64,000 bases of DNA from an uncultured Bacteroides sp. (GTDB lineage Bacteria; Bacteroidota; Bacteroidia; Bacteroidales; Bacteroidaceae): assembly GCF_963675905.1 (NCBI RefSeq), contig NZ_OY780936.1:3605946-3669945 (forward strand). Direction: 5' to 3'. Below the pieces are notes generated by a model that saw nothing but the letters and a program-made list of their open reading frames with translations, searched no databases and was not told where the DNA came from. Position numbers and translations under genes: made by a program. This document shows positions 46,021 to 55,237 of this stretch, piece by piece (position 1 is the stretch's first letter; every line of letters starts with the position of its first letter).

Positions 46021-47544
46021 ATGAAACTATTTAAATTAACCACAATATTGCTTTTAACCGCATCGTTTCTTTTTTCATCTTGCGGAGAAGATTATATAAC
46101 AGTAGATCCAACAGATGTTGCTACTGGAGATCAGATAGATAAATTAGCAAAAGACAATCCTGAAAAGTTGAAGATAATAATAGATCCTCTTTTGGCAGGT
46201 ATTTATAATTACCTAAATCAATATAATACCCAAGGTTCTACGAAGACTGTTCATAATGATTTTGGATTAATGTCTATTTTTCATTTGGGGGATGTTATGA
46301 ATGACGACCTTGCATTTCATGTACAAGGCTCAGGATGGTTTACTTATGACTATCAGTTAGATTATCGAGCTGAGCAATATACTCGTACTTATCAATATTG
46401 GAATTTCTTTTATACAATTATAAATAAAGCTAATACGGTAATTAGTAAAATTCCTGCAGATGTAACAGATGCTGATATTAAAGCTATAAAAGGTCAGGTT
46501 CTTGCGTTAAGGGGGATGTCGTATTATTATTTAATAAATATGTATCAGCAAACTTACTCCTCTTTGTCAGATCCTTCTAAAGCTTTAGGTGTCCCTTTAA
46601 TTTATACAACAGCAGAAGGTCAGTCAAGGTTAAATCGTGTTCCTGTAAAAGAAGTTTATGAACAATTAGAGAAGGATTTACTGAATGCAATTGATCTGCT
46701 AGCCGGTTATCAAAGACCATCTAAAACCAATATAAACAAGGAAGTTGCTCAGATTTTGCTTTCTCGTGCTTATTTAACTGAGGAAAAATGGGCTGAAGCA
46801 GCATCTATGGCACATGAGGCTCGTATAAATTCGACTGCGCAGCTTATGTCTGCTAGCGAAGTAGCTAAGGATGGATTTAATAATATAAGTAATAAAGAAT
46901 GGATGTGGGGAGCTGATATAACAGCAGAAACATCAACAAAATTTGCTTCATTATTCTCTTTTATTTGTACTTTTGATGCTGGGTATGGTGGCGCTGTAGG
47001 TCAATATCGGAAAATTGATGCTAAATTATATTCTAACTTTTCATCTTCAGATGCGCGTTTAGCTTTGTTTAAAAGTCCAAATGCTATTGTTGATGCGAAT
47101 AGTTCTGATGTAACTGTAAAATGTCCGGCATATACAAATCTTAAGTTTAAGAAAGTAACTGGCTGGGAAGCAGATTATGTTTTTATGAGATTATCTGAAG
47201 CTTATTTAACAGAAGCCGAAGCTTTGGCTCATCAAGGTAAAAATGCAGATGCAGCTCAAGTGCTTAAAGAGTTAATGGCTAATAGAGATCCAAGCTGGAA
47301 TCAATCTTCTGTTACAGTAGATGATGTATATACCCAGCGTCGTTTGGAACTTTGGGGAGAAGGATTTTCCTTTTTTGACCATTTACGTTTAAAGAAAGAT
47401 ATTGTTAGAAATTATCAGGGTAGTAATCATTGGTCGGGTGGTCTGTTTAATGTTACTGCTGGCGATTGGAAACTTTTGTATCAGGTTCCTCGTAGAGAAT
47501 TACAGGAAAATGAGCAGATTAAAAGTGAAGATCAGAATCCTTAA
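46021..47544 (+). CDS. SusD/RagB-type surface lipoprotein
   Basis: 507 residues with lipobox FLFSSC (Cys about 21), then GEDYITVDPTDVATGDQI. SusD core segments: YQYWNFFYTIINKANTVISK, KGQVLALRGMSYYYLINMYQ, INKEVAQILLSRAYLTEEKW, ADYVFMRLSEAYLTEAEALA and QRRLELWGEGFSFFDHLRLK. It is the lid of the SusC 15 nt upstream. There is no obvious aromatic carbohydrate platform, though this cannot be judged without a structure. Confidence 0.93.
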   Translation: MKLFKLTTILLLTASFLFSSCGEDYITVDPTDVATGDQIDKLAKDNPEKLKIIIDPLLAGIYNYLNQYNTQGSTKTVHNDFGLMSIFHLGDVMNDDLAFHVQGSGWFTYDYQLDYRAEQYTRTYQYWNFFYTIINKANTVISKIPADVTDADIKAIKGQVLALRGMSYYYLINMYQQTYSSLSDPSKALGVPLIYTTAEGQSRLNRVPVKEVYEQLEKDLLNAIDLLAGYQRPSKTNINKEVAQILLSRAYLTEEKWAEAASMAHEARINSTAQLMSASEVAKDGFNNISNKEWMWGADITAETSTKFASLFSFICTFDAGYGGAVGQYRKIDAKLYSNFSSSDARLALFKSPNAIVDANSSDVTVKCPAYTNLKFKKVTGWEADYVFMRLSEAYLTEAEALAHQGKNADAAQVLKELMANRDPSWNQSSVTVDDVYTQRRLELWGEGFSFFDHLRLKKDIVRNYQGSNHWSGGLFNVTAGDWKLLYQVPRRELQENEQIKSEDQNP

Positions 47545-47571
47545 TAAACAGTATTTAAAATTAAAAATCAT

Positions 47572-48570
47572 ATGAAAATGAATAGATATAAATTGTTATT
47601 CCTTTTTGTTACGGCAATATCTTTTTTTGCTTGTGAGGAGGGAGATACGTTATTAAAATCTGATTTTGATAGGGTATATGATTCGACAAAAGCACCTGTT
47701 GTTTCAACAGTGGCACTCTCAACTCAATATGGTGTTGAAGTGTATGCAAAAATGAAAGTTGAAAATACAAATGGTTTGGAAATTCTTCAGCAAGGAGCTC
47801 TTCTAAGCACTGATAAGGAGAAACTAACATTGACTTCAGCTGATACTCTTGTAAAGGCATCAAGTAATGAACAGATAGAGGAATTAGTAACATTTAGTGA
47901 CTTGAAGCCAGAAACTACATATTATATTTGTAGCTATGCAGTAAATAGTGAAGCTGTTGGCTATGGAGATGTAAAGACAATTGTAACAGGTAAATCATGG
48001 GAACGTAGCTACAACTTTTTTGAAGACTTTAAAACTGCTTCTTCCTTAGACAAATTTACAACATTGCAATTTGGTATAAAAATAGATCGTGGATGGACTC
48101 CATTAAAAGCCACCTCTTTTTATGATTCGGCAAAAGCTGCTAATCCATTTGGTACAGCTAATTATGTTTTTGTATCGGAATCATATGCTATTTTAGCTGA
48201 AGATGGTGATATTACAGATGCAGATAATGTACTGTTGTTTACTAGTGATTTTACAGATGGTATTAAGGCTCGAATAGGTGTTACGGCTTCTTCTTTTGGA
48301 GCTCCTCCAGTCAATAATGCTAATTATTTTGATTCATATGAAATTATAGCTTCATTGACACCTATAAAAACAAAAGCAGATGCAGATAATGCTACTGTTA
48401 TCTCAAAACAAACCTTAACGGGCAAAACTGTGGGCAAAGAAGTTATTATTCCTTTGACTGGTTTTGATGGGAAGATTGTATATTTAGGAATACGCCATAA
48501 ATATGAAGCAAAAGGTTATACACTAATAGTTCATGGAGTAACAACTAGTGCTATGTATGCCCCTATTTAA
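47572..48570 (+). CDS. Surface lipoprotein with Fn3-like and choice-of-anchor-type beta domain
   Basis: 332 residues with lipobox ISFFAC (Cys about 21), then EEGDTLLKSDFDRVYDSTKA. Residues about 40-140 look like a fibronectin-III-type domain (LKPETTYYICSYAVNSEAVG). Residues 148-332 form a beta-sandwich beginning FFEDFKTASSLDKFTTLQFG and ending YLGIRHKYEAKGYTLIVHGV, typical of the choice-of-anchor J / cleaved-adhesin type. The M6 protease next door carries a related sandwich. It is a likely third component of the surface uptake complex. It starts 28 nt after susD and ends at a terminator. Confidence 0.72.
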   Translation: MKMNRYKLLFLFVTAISFFACEEGDTLLKSDFDRVYDSTKAPVVSTVALSTQYGVEVYAKMKVENTNGLEILQQGALLSTDKEKLTLTSADTLVKASSNEQIEELVTFSDLKPETTYYICSYAVNSEAVGYGDVKTIVTGKSWERSYNFFEDFKTASSLDKFTTLQFGIKIDRGWTPLKATSFYDSAKAANPFGTANYVFVSESYAILAEDGDITDADNVLLFTSDFTDGIKARIGVTASSFGAPPVNNANYFDSYEIIASLTPIKTKADADNATVISKQTLTGKTVGKEVIIPLTGFDGKIVYLGIRHKYEAKGYTLIVHGVTTSAMYAPI

Positions 48571-48588
48571 TAATATATAGAGTTAATG

Positions 48589-48622
48589 AAAAGAGGCAAG
48601 TTTAAATAACTTTGCCTCTTTT
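48589..48622 (+). terminator. Terminator between the surface lipoprotein and the M6 protease gene
   Basis: AAAAGAGGCAA-GTT pairs with AACTTTGCCTCTTTT with one bulge, followed by CTTGATTTT. The protease may be expressed by read-through or from a weak promoter within the hairpin region. Confidence 0.7.
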
Positions 48623-48650
48623 CTTGATTTTGTAAGCATATTTAAAAATT

Positions 48651-50879
48651 ATGAAAACATCTGATTTTCGTTTATTTATATATTTACTAATAGCTTGCAT
48701 ATGTTTGTTTCTGCAAAATGTGCAGGCTGTTCCAGTTGATAGAACGCCTATTAAAGTATTACAACCCGATGGAAAAAGTTTGATGCTAAGAGGACATGGT
48801 GATGAATTCTTCCATTATTTAACTACATTGGATAATTACACAGTTGTAAAAGATAAAAATGGTTTTTATTCATATGCAAAATTAAATCAGAACAATGATT
48901 TAATTCCTTCAGAATTTGCAGCAAAGAATGAAGCAGAGAGAGGTGCTGAAGAGGTGTTATTCCTTAAATCATTACCAACTCATATCAGAAGTGAAGTTGA
49001 TATTGTTAACAATGCTACCATACGTAAGAGATCTAGCTCTAAAAACTTGAGTAAAACCAGCCTTACGGGGCAGTTTAAAGGCTTGATTATATTAGCAGAT
49101 TATCAAGATGTGAAATTTGCAGCAACAGATGCTAATAACGCTTTTTATAATCAGCTTAATCAAAATGATTATAGCGTAAATAATGCAACAGGGAGTGTAA
49201 AACAGTATTTTCATGATTGCTCTTCAGGACTTTTTGATACTAGTTTTACAGTAGTTGGGCCAGTAACTTTAAGTCATAATCGATCTTATTATGGAGAAAA
49301 TGATGATGCAAAAGCTAAAGATATGATAACAGAGGCTTGTAACCTGGCTAATGAACAAATTAACTTCTCAGATTATGATTCTGATCATGATGGCAAAGTT
49401 GATATGGTTTATGTTATTTACGCAGGGCATGCAGAAAGCCAAAATGCAAATATGCCAGAACTTGTTTGGCCTCATGCTTCAGCAATAGGAGAATCTTTAT
49501 ACCTTGATAATGTAAGAATCTATCGTTATGCTTGTTCTTCTGAACTTGGTGGACGATATGGCACGCAAGTGATGGACGGAATAGGAACACTATGCCATGA
49601 ATTTAGTCATGTTTTGGGGTTACCAGATATGTATGACACCGATTATGAAGGAAGCGGTGGGCAAGCTAATGATCCGGGGGATTGGAGTATTATGGCAGCT
49701 GGCAGTTATTTGAATAATAGTAAAACACCACCATCTTATTCTTCTTTTGAACGATCTCTGATTGGCTGGCTTAATCCTATTGAAATAACAGGTGTTGGAT
49801 CTTATAGTCTTGATCCTCTTAATGTAAGTAATAAGGCATATGTAATTTCTGCTCAAAGTCCTAATGAATATTTTTATTTAGAGAACCGCCAACAAACAGG
49901 CTGGGATAAGTTTCTTCCCGGGCATGGTATGCTTGTTTTTAGGGTTGATTTGACAAATATGAATGTATGGGCTTCTAATGATATAAATGTTAATCCCAAG
50001 CATCTATATTATGAATTATTACGTGCAGACAATGCAAACCAAGGAATAGGAGATCCATTCCCAGGTAGTGGATTTGTTACATCATTGACAGATGAAACGG
50101 TTCCATCTATGAAAAGTTGGGGTGGGGTGCCAACAGAAAAGCCTATTACTGATATTCTAGAGAATAATGGATCTATCTCATTTACCATAAAGGATAGTCC
50201 GTATGGTTTGTTTACAGAGGACTTTGAATCAATAGTAAAAGAAACATGGACAAAAGAATCTATTGATGGAAATGCGGGACGTTGGACTTTTTCTAATGCT
50301 CGTGTGTTTGCTTCATCAGAAGTTGGAGTTGGTAGTGGACAAAAGGTTGCGTCGATAAAGAGTGGTAAGATTGAAATGGATTTTGATCTCAATGAAAAGT
50401 TGAAATCTATATCTTTAATGGCTTGTTTAGCTCCTAATTCGATCGGTGCAAAAACAATAAAAATAGAAGTGTCTAAAGATAAAGGGATAAATTGGGTTTC
50501 TTATGGTGATGCATTTATTTTTAGTGACACTAATATGGCCTCATATAATTCTACTATAGATATTGAATCTCCTGTGAGGTTAAGAATTGTAGGGGTGGGG
50601 CCAGCTCAAGCTTTTTTAGATAATGTAACTGTTAAATATGAGAAAACTGCCACCGGTTTATTTGCCACTGAAAAATTAGCTTCTTGTTTGTATGTACTAG
50701 GAAATACTGTGTATTTATATTCAGAGGATGCAGGGGAGCAGACTATTGACGTTTATAATTCTTTAGGGCAAAAAATAGGGATACAGAAATGCGAAGCAGG
50801 CTGGAATGAGATTACAATTAATTTAAAAGGATTGTATATAATAAAAGCTAAAGGCAAAACGTATAAAGTATTATTGTGA
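48651..50879 (+). CDS. Secreted M6-family metalloprotease with sorting-domain-like C-terminus
   Basis: 742 residues with a signal peptide (about 1-26, ...LQNVQA). A prodomain-like segment runs to about 135. The M6 catalytic domain (about 140-520; GLIILADYQDVKFA) has the zinc motif H316-E317-F-S-H320-V-L-G-L-P-D326, the HExxHxxGxxD form of InhA-like enzymes, and a downstream WSIMAAGSYL Met-turn. A choice-of-anchor-type beta-sandwich (about 523-660; FTEDFESIVKETWTKESIDG) follows. The last 75 residues (YLYSEDAGEQTIDVYNSLGQ ... GLYIIKAKGKTYKVLL) look like a type IX secretion sorting domain. It would digest extracellular protein and supply peptides to the adjacent SusCD. Confidence 0.85.
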   Translation: MKTSDFRLFIYLLIACICLFLQNVQAVPVDRTPIKVLQPDGKSLMLRGHGDEFFHYLTTLDNYTVVKDKNGFYSYAKLNQNNDLIPSEFAAKNEAERGAEEVLFLKSLPTHIRSEVDIVNNATIRKRSSSKNLSKTSLTGQFKGLIILADYQDVKFAATDANNAFYNQLNQNDYSVNNATGSVKQYFHDCSSGLFDTSFTVVGPVTLSHNRSYYGENDDAKAKDMITEACNLANEQINFSDYDSDHDGKVDMVYVIYAGHAESQNANMPELVWPHASAIGESLYLDNVRIYRYACSSELGGRYGTQVMDGIGTLCHEFSHVLGLPDMYDTDYEGSGGQANDPGDWSIMAAGSYLNNSKTPPSYSSFERSLIGWLNPIEITGVGSYSLDPLNVSNKAYVISAQSPNEYFYLENRQQTGWDKFLPGHGMLVFRVDLTNMNVWASNDINVNPKHLYYELLRADNANQGIGDPFPGSGFVTSLTDETVPSMKSWGGVPTEKPITDILENNGSISFTIKDSPYGLFTEDFESIVKETWTKESIDGNAGRWTFSNARVFASSEVGVGSGQKVASIKSGKIEMDFDLNEKLKSISLMACLAPNSIGAKTIKIEVSKDKGINWVSYGDAFIFSDTNMASYNSTIDIESPVRLRIVGVGPAQAFLDNVTVKYEKTATGLFATEKLASCLYVLGNTVYLYSEDAGEQTIDVYNSLGQKIGIQKCEAGWNEITINLKGLYIIKAKGKTYKVLL

Positions 50880-50912
50880 ATCTGTCTTCTTTCTTTTAAT
50901 GGAGATATATGT

Positions 50913-50952
50913 AATAATGGGAGTTAAATCGTTAGATTTAACTCCCATTATT
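50913..50952. terminator. Bidirectional terminator between M6 and M16 protease genes
   Basis: An 18-bp perfect stem (50913-50930 / 50935-50952) with loop GTTA lies between the convergent genes. Confidence 0.85.
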
Positions 50953-50971
50953 GGTTTAATTAAAAAGACTA

Positions 50972-53869
50972 CTAGAAGAGGGCATCTTTATCATTAAAAA
51001 GCTTGTTTTCACTTAGTTTTATAACTTTACCAAACTTTTTTAAATCATCTGTTTTAATGTTTTTTGGATTTCCCATAATGGCAATACCTATAGAATGACC
51101 TTTGATATTCTTTAGATAGAAGTTATAAATATCATCAAAGGTAAGAGCGTCTATTTTAGATAAGTTCTCTTTTGCTGGATCTTCTGTATATCCAAGCTTT
51201 TTGTAGCTCTCATATGCTCTTGCTTTATATCTGAAATCGGGATGAGTTGTTAATGCTTCCTGACGTAAGTAGTTTTTTATATTTTCTATACGTTCAGGAT
51301 TCTTAGGCATATCATTCAATAAACCCATAAAAACAGCAAGTGCATCTATTGCTTTATCATTTTGGGTTCCTATATTCCCAGAAAAATAAGTTGGCTTATC
51401 TTTCAATCCTGTGCTTGCTACATATGCACCTGCTGTATATGCCATTGAACGTTTTTCTCTGATTTCATTTAATACAAGTCCATTGAATCCTCCAGAGAAA
51501 TACTGGTTAAATGCATCTCGTAATACATCGTCTGTTTTATTATATGTCTCTCCTGGCATAAAAAACAATATCTGACTTTGCTCAGCATCGGAATTTGGCA
51601 GGAAGTAAACTGTATTTTCGGAATATTTTGCAAAGTCTTTTACTATAGGTGATTTGCTCTCTTTTTCGTTTGCTACTAAAGGTAGATTCTTACTTAATAT
51701 ATCATATACTTGGTCAAAGTTCATATTGCCTACGTAATAGATCTCTGCTTCATAATTAGAAGCACGATTTATATCACCAGTTAGTTCTGCTATTTGAAGT
51801 TCATATACTTCTTTATCTGTTAAATCTTGAATATAATCTGATTTATCCTGATATTTTAGGTACTCATTTAAAGCTGCAGTGAGAATCTGACTATTTTGTT
51901 TTTGGATAGATCTGCTTCCAAGTGCACTTCCTTTTAGTTGACTTAATTGCTTATTGTCTAGTTTAGGCATTAATATTTGTCGGGATAGTAACTGACATGC
52001 TTGAATTAAAGTATTATCGTATCCTCTCAATGTTATGTTTAAATAGCTATCATTAGCTTGTACATCACAAGTCGCATTTAATTTGCTAAATTCTTTTTTC
52101 AGTTCTTGTGCATCATATGAACCCATAATTCCTGCATTATTCATTAAAGAAGCAGCGTAACCTAATCTAGGGAAAACTTCGGTTCCTGCTCCATAACGAA
52201 TTTGAAGACTAAACACATTGTTTTCGGCGTTTTTTGTATAATATAGTTTTGAACGCTCATTTATTTTCTTTATTTGAACATCATCAAAATTCATGAACTT
52301 TTCTTCAACTTGTTCTATCGGTAAATGTTTGAATTGTGATGCATATAGAGATGATTGACCTGCTGGTGTTTCTACTGGTTTATATTTAGGCTTTTCTATT
52401 TTGCCTTCTTTACTCGGTTTACCCTTCTCAATATATAGAGAAAGGTAATTGTCGGATAAGTATTTTTTTGCTACTTTTTTTATATCATCAATGGTAACAG
52501 CCATTACTTTGTCTTTGTATCCCAAGGCATCTCCCAAATCTTGTTCATTAATAAATGCATTTAGCAAAATATTAGCTTTGGTTGAGTTATTTTCCATTTT
52601 CAAATCAAAGTCACGGCACATGTTTGCTTTAATTGCATTAATAGCCCAGTCTTCAATATCTCCGTTTGCAACTTTTTGAATAGCTTTAATTATCTTTTTC
52701 TCAGTTCCTTTGTTAGATTCAAAAAGTTTTTGATTTTCATCGTATAGTGGAATAGCAGTAATAATGCACCGTCCTTGTTCTCGCAATGATGCTAATGATG
52801 CTGATCCTCCTCCAATATCTCCATCAATTGTTAATTTGTCAAGTGTTCCAGTTAAACCTGAATTTTGAAGCAATTCCATTGTGATCTCCAATGGGATTTC
52901 ATCTGAACTTCCACTTTTAACGCCTTGATATATGAGGTGTATGCTAGGATTATGTCCTACTTTTGCTATATACTGCTTATGGTCGCTAATATTAAGATCC
53001 GGATAAGTTTTACGTTCTGGCAAAGTCTTCTTTTCTAATTGGCCAAATGTGGCTGCTATACGGCTGCTGATTTGTTTGGCATTAACATTCCCGGTTATAA
53101 TAAGTACCATGTTATCAGGAGTATACCAGCTATTATAAAAATCAATAAGTTTGCTTATTCTTGGATTCTTTAAATGCTCTCCTAAGCCTATTACAGGGCG
53201 GGAATAGGGATGCCCCTCAAAGGCTTTTTCCAGAATAAAGCTGTTTATAGCACTTCCTGGATTATCTTTTGAACGATTATATTCTTCGTAAACAGTTTCT
53301 AGCTCTGCTTGAAAAGTACGAAACACAGGGTGGATAAAACGTTGAGAAGAGATTTCTAACCACTTGTTTAATTGAAATGCAGGGAATGAGTTATAGAACA
53401 TTGTAAAATCGTAACTAGTTCCGGCATTTAGTTCTTTTCCGCCTATACTTTCTATTAGGTTTGAGAACTCACTGGATACACTAATTTTCCCAGCTTGAAC
53501 TGTTAGATCATTAATCTCTTTATTGATGGCATTCTTTTTTACAGGGTCGTTTGTTTCAGCCATCTCATCGTATTTTTGCACAATCTTTTTGTAGATAGGT
53601 TCTTCTTCATCCCAATTTAAAGCGCCTATCTTATCAGTTCCTTTAAACAATAAATGCTCCAGGTAATGAGCAAGGCCAGTGTATTGTTCTGGGTCGTTAA
53701 TGGAACCAGCTCTTACTCCCACAAGGCCATATACGTCAGACTTTGTGTTATCTTCCCATATGTACACGGAAAGACCATTCTTTAATTTAAATGCTTTCAA
53801 TCCCTGTGAATATGAAGGTATTGAGATTATTAATGCGCATAAAAAAATTGATAACTTTAGATGTTTCAT
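50972..53869 (-). CDS. M16 (insulinase/pitrilysin-type) zinc peptidase, two-domain
   Basis: 965 residues from the ATG at 53869 (MKHLKLSIFLCALIISIPSY-SQ, a signal peptide); the frame extends 18 codons further without support. The first M16 half holds the inverted zinc motif H68-Y-L-E-H72, with the third ligand Glu in ELETVYEEYN. A linker (KGKPSKEGKIEKPKYKPVET) leads to the second, inactive half (YYTKNAENNVFSLQIRYGAG; LNEIREKRSMAYTAGAY). This is the full two-domain length for the family. It acts in the periplasm on peptides small enough to enter its chamber, so it could process peptides imported by the neighbouring SusCD. Such enzymes are also common alone. Confidence 0.9.
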   Translation of the reverse strand: MKHLKLSIFLCALIISIPSYSQGLKAFKLKNGLSVYIWEDNTKSDVYGLVGVRAGSINDPEQYTGLAHYLEHLLFKGTDKIGALNWDEEEPIYKKIVQKYDEMAETNDPVKKNAINKEINDLTVQAGKISVSSEFSNLIESIGGKELNAGTSYDFTMFYNSFPAFQLNKWLEISSQRFIHPVFRTFQAELETVYEEYNRSKDNPGSAINSFILEKAFEGHPYSRPVIGLGEHLKNPRISKLIDFYNSWYTPDNMVLIITGNVNAKQISSRIAATFGQLEKKTLPERKTYPDLNISDHKQYIAKVGHNPSIHLIYQGVKSGSSDEIPLEITMELLQNSGLTGTLDKLTIDGDIGGGSASLASLREQGRCIITAIPLYDENQKLFESNKGTEKKIIKAIQKVANGDIEDWAINAIKANMCRDFDLKMENNSTKANILLNAFINEQDLGDALGYKDKVMAVTIDDIKKVAKKYLSDNYLSLYIEKGKPSKEGKIEKPKYKPVETPAGQSSLYASQFKHLPIEQVEEKFMNFDDVQIKKINERSKLYYTKNAENNVFSLQIRYGAGTEVFPRLGYAASLMNNAGIMGSYDAQELKKEFSKLNATCDVQANDSYLNITLRGYDNTLIQACQLLSRQILMPKLDNKQLSQLKGSALGSRSIQKQNSQILTAALNEYLKYQDKSDYIQDLTDKEVYELQIAELTGDINRASNYEAEIYYVGNMNFDQVYDILSKNLPLVANEKESKSPIVKDFAKYSENTVYFLPNSDAEQSQILFFMPGETYNKTDDVLRDAFNQYFSGGFNGLVLNEIREKRSMAYTAGAYVASTGLKDKPTYFSGNIGTQNDKAIDALAVFMGLLNDMPKNPERIENIKNYLRQEALTTHPDFRYKARAYESYKKLGYTEDPAKENLSKIDALTFDDIYNFYLKNIKGHSIGIAIMGNPKNIKTDDLKKFGKVIKLSENKLFNDKDALF

Positions 53870-53892
53870 ATTAAAATAATTGAATGTTGTTG

Positions 53893-53900
53893 CAAATTTA
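53893..53900 (-). promoter_or_regulatory. Putative -7 box for the M16 peptidase gene
   Basis: The minus strand reads TAAATTTG followed by C, 24 bp upstream of the ATG. No TTTG at the right spacing was found. 53924-54230 holds no other feature. Confidence 0.4.
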
Positions 53901-54232
53901 AAATATATTATCAAAGTATGCACTTTATTTACTATTTTTTTTATTTAAAATATTTGAGATAAAAGTACATATATGTTTAGTCTTGAGTTGTGCTATTTTG
54001 CCTTATGTTATATTTGTTATAGCCTATAAATTATGTTTTATGTTAAATATATCCTGAATTAATTTTGCTAATATTTTGATTAAATGTAAACTGTAAGTAT
54101 CTAGTTTTTACTATGTGTTCTCTACGAATAGACTTTGTAAGCTGAATTATATACTGGGCACTCACTATGTAATATATTTATTTATAATAGCAGAGTTGTT
54201 ACTGTTACCTGTTTTGTTAAGCTAATATTAAT

Positions 54233-54577
54233 CATCCATCACTCCATCACTAATGCTGTTTATTTCATTGTAAATCAATATTATAAATTAGTGATGGTAG
54301 CATTTTGAACCATCACCAAACCATCACTAAATGGTATTACCCTCACCCTTTCGATGGCCATTAGCCATTTTTTTGAATGAGAAATTTTGCAGGATTTGCA
54401 TGTCTTGTTTATAATTTGTTAGTTGTTCTTTAAAGCAAAAAATGACAAAAATGATCTGAAATAGTGAGGGATGCCCTGAAAAGTGAGGGTAAAGTGATGG
54501 ATGAAATTACAAACCTCACTTCTTTATATTTCAATTAATCAGGTAGTTACATGCGGAAAGTGATGGAGTGATGGATG
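54233..54577. repeat. Intact octamer-array element (word CCATCACT), 345 bp
   Basis: Bounded by a perfect 19-bp inverted repeat (54233-54251 / 54559-54577). Forward copies (CCATCACT, CCATCACC, CCCTCACC, ACCTCACT) start at 54236, 54244, 54310, 54321, 54340 and 54513. Reverse copies (AGTGATGG, AGTGAGGG) start at 54290, 54463, 54482, 54493, 54559 and 54567. The order F F R F F F / R R R F R R equals that at 37384-37725, with left-half offsets +54, +74, +85, +104 (there +56, +74, +85, +93). Side hairpins are 54291-54317 and about 54492-54520. The copies that changed to CCTCAC on the left have GTGAGG partners on the right. No coding potential. 54578-54919 shows nothing else. Confidence 0.8.
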
Positions 54578-55151
54578 CTTTCAAAAAAAACTTCGGTAGG
54601 ACTTAAAGTGTACTCCGATATGAGTTGAAAAAAGGTACGGCGTGAGTTTTATAACCATTCGGGAATAAATTTCAGTCATTCACCAATGGATTCTATTTAT
54701 AGAGGAATGATTTATATTATGCGGCTAATTGTTAATGTGAGATAGATATTCTTCATAATAAACACTTGCAAGTTGGCACTAAATTTATTTGCATTCATTT
54801 AATAACGAGAAAAAATATTAATCTATATATAGCCTTTTCTTTTAAAATAGTATCTATAGATGCTTTTTTATTAAAATTTGTAATGCATTAAGGCCTTTAT
54901 CTTGTTGTTTGCATTTTTGATTAAGTATTCTTGATTAATATTTAGTCAAATCATCAAAAAGATGGATTTTTGTGGAATATTTTATCTATAAATATCAAAA
55001 CTCGACAATTAAATCACATTTTGTTTGTCCATATTGCTATGATTGTATCTGTATTTTAGGAAAATTAAGAACCTTTTAGATGTTGATTAGCATAAATTGG
55101 CGCTTTAAAATAACAATTTGTAATAATTGCAAGGTTTTTTAAATAAAATGA

Positions 55152-55181
55152 TTGTTATTTTTAGATTTATTGATATCTTTG
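55152..55181 (+). promoter_or_regulatory. Promoter of the second peptide-type susC
   Basis: TTG (55152-55154), a 19-nt spacer, then TATCTTTG (55174-55181) followed by CAAATTGTTAGATTAAAG. Geometry matches the susC promoter at 42794-42823. Similarity to that region extends upstream to about 54920. Confidence 0.65.
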
Positions 55182-55237
55182 CAAATTGTTAGATTAAAGA
55201 AACAAATAATGTAAAGTTAAACTTTAAGAGAGAATTT

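Noticed and set aside
54233-54577. CRISPR array
   Set aside because: Repeats are 8 bp, in both orientations, with unequal spacing; there are no 25-40 bp direct repeats, no regular spacers and no cas genes. The same applies to 37384-37725.
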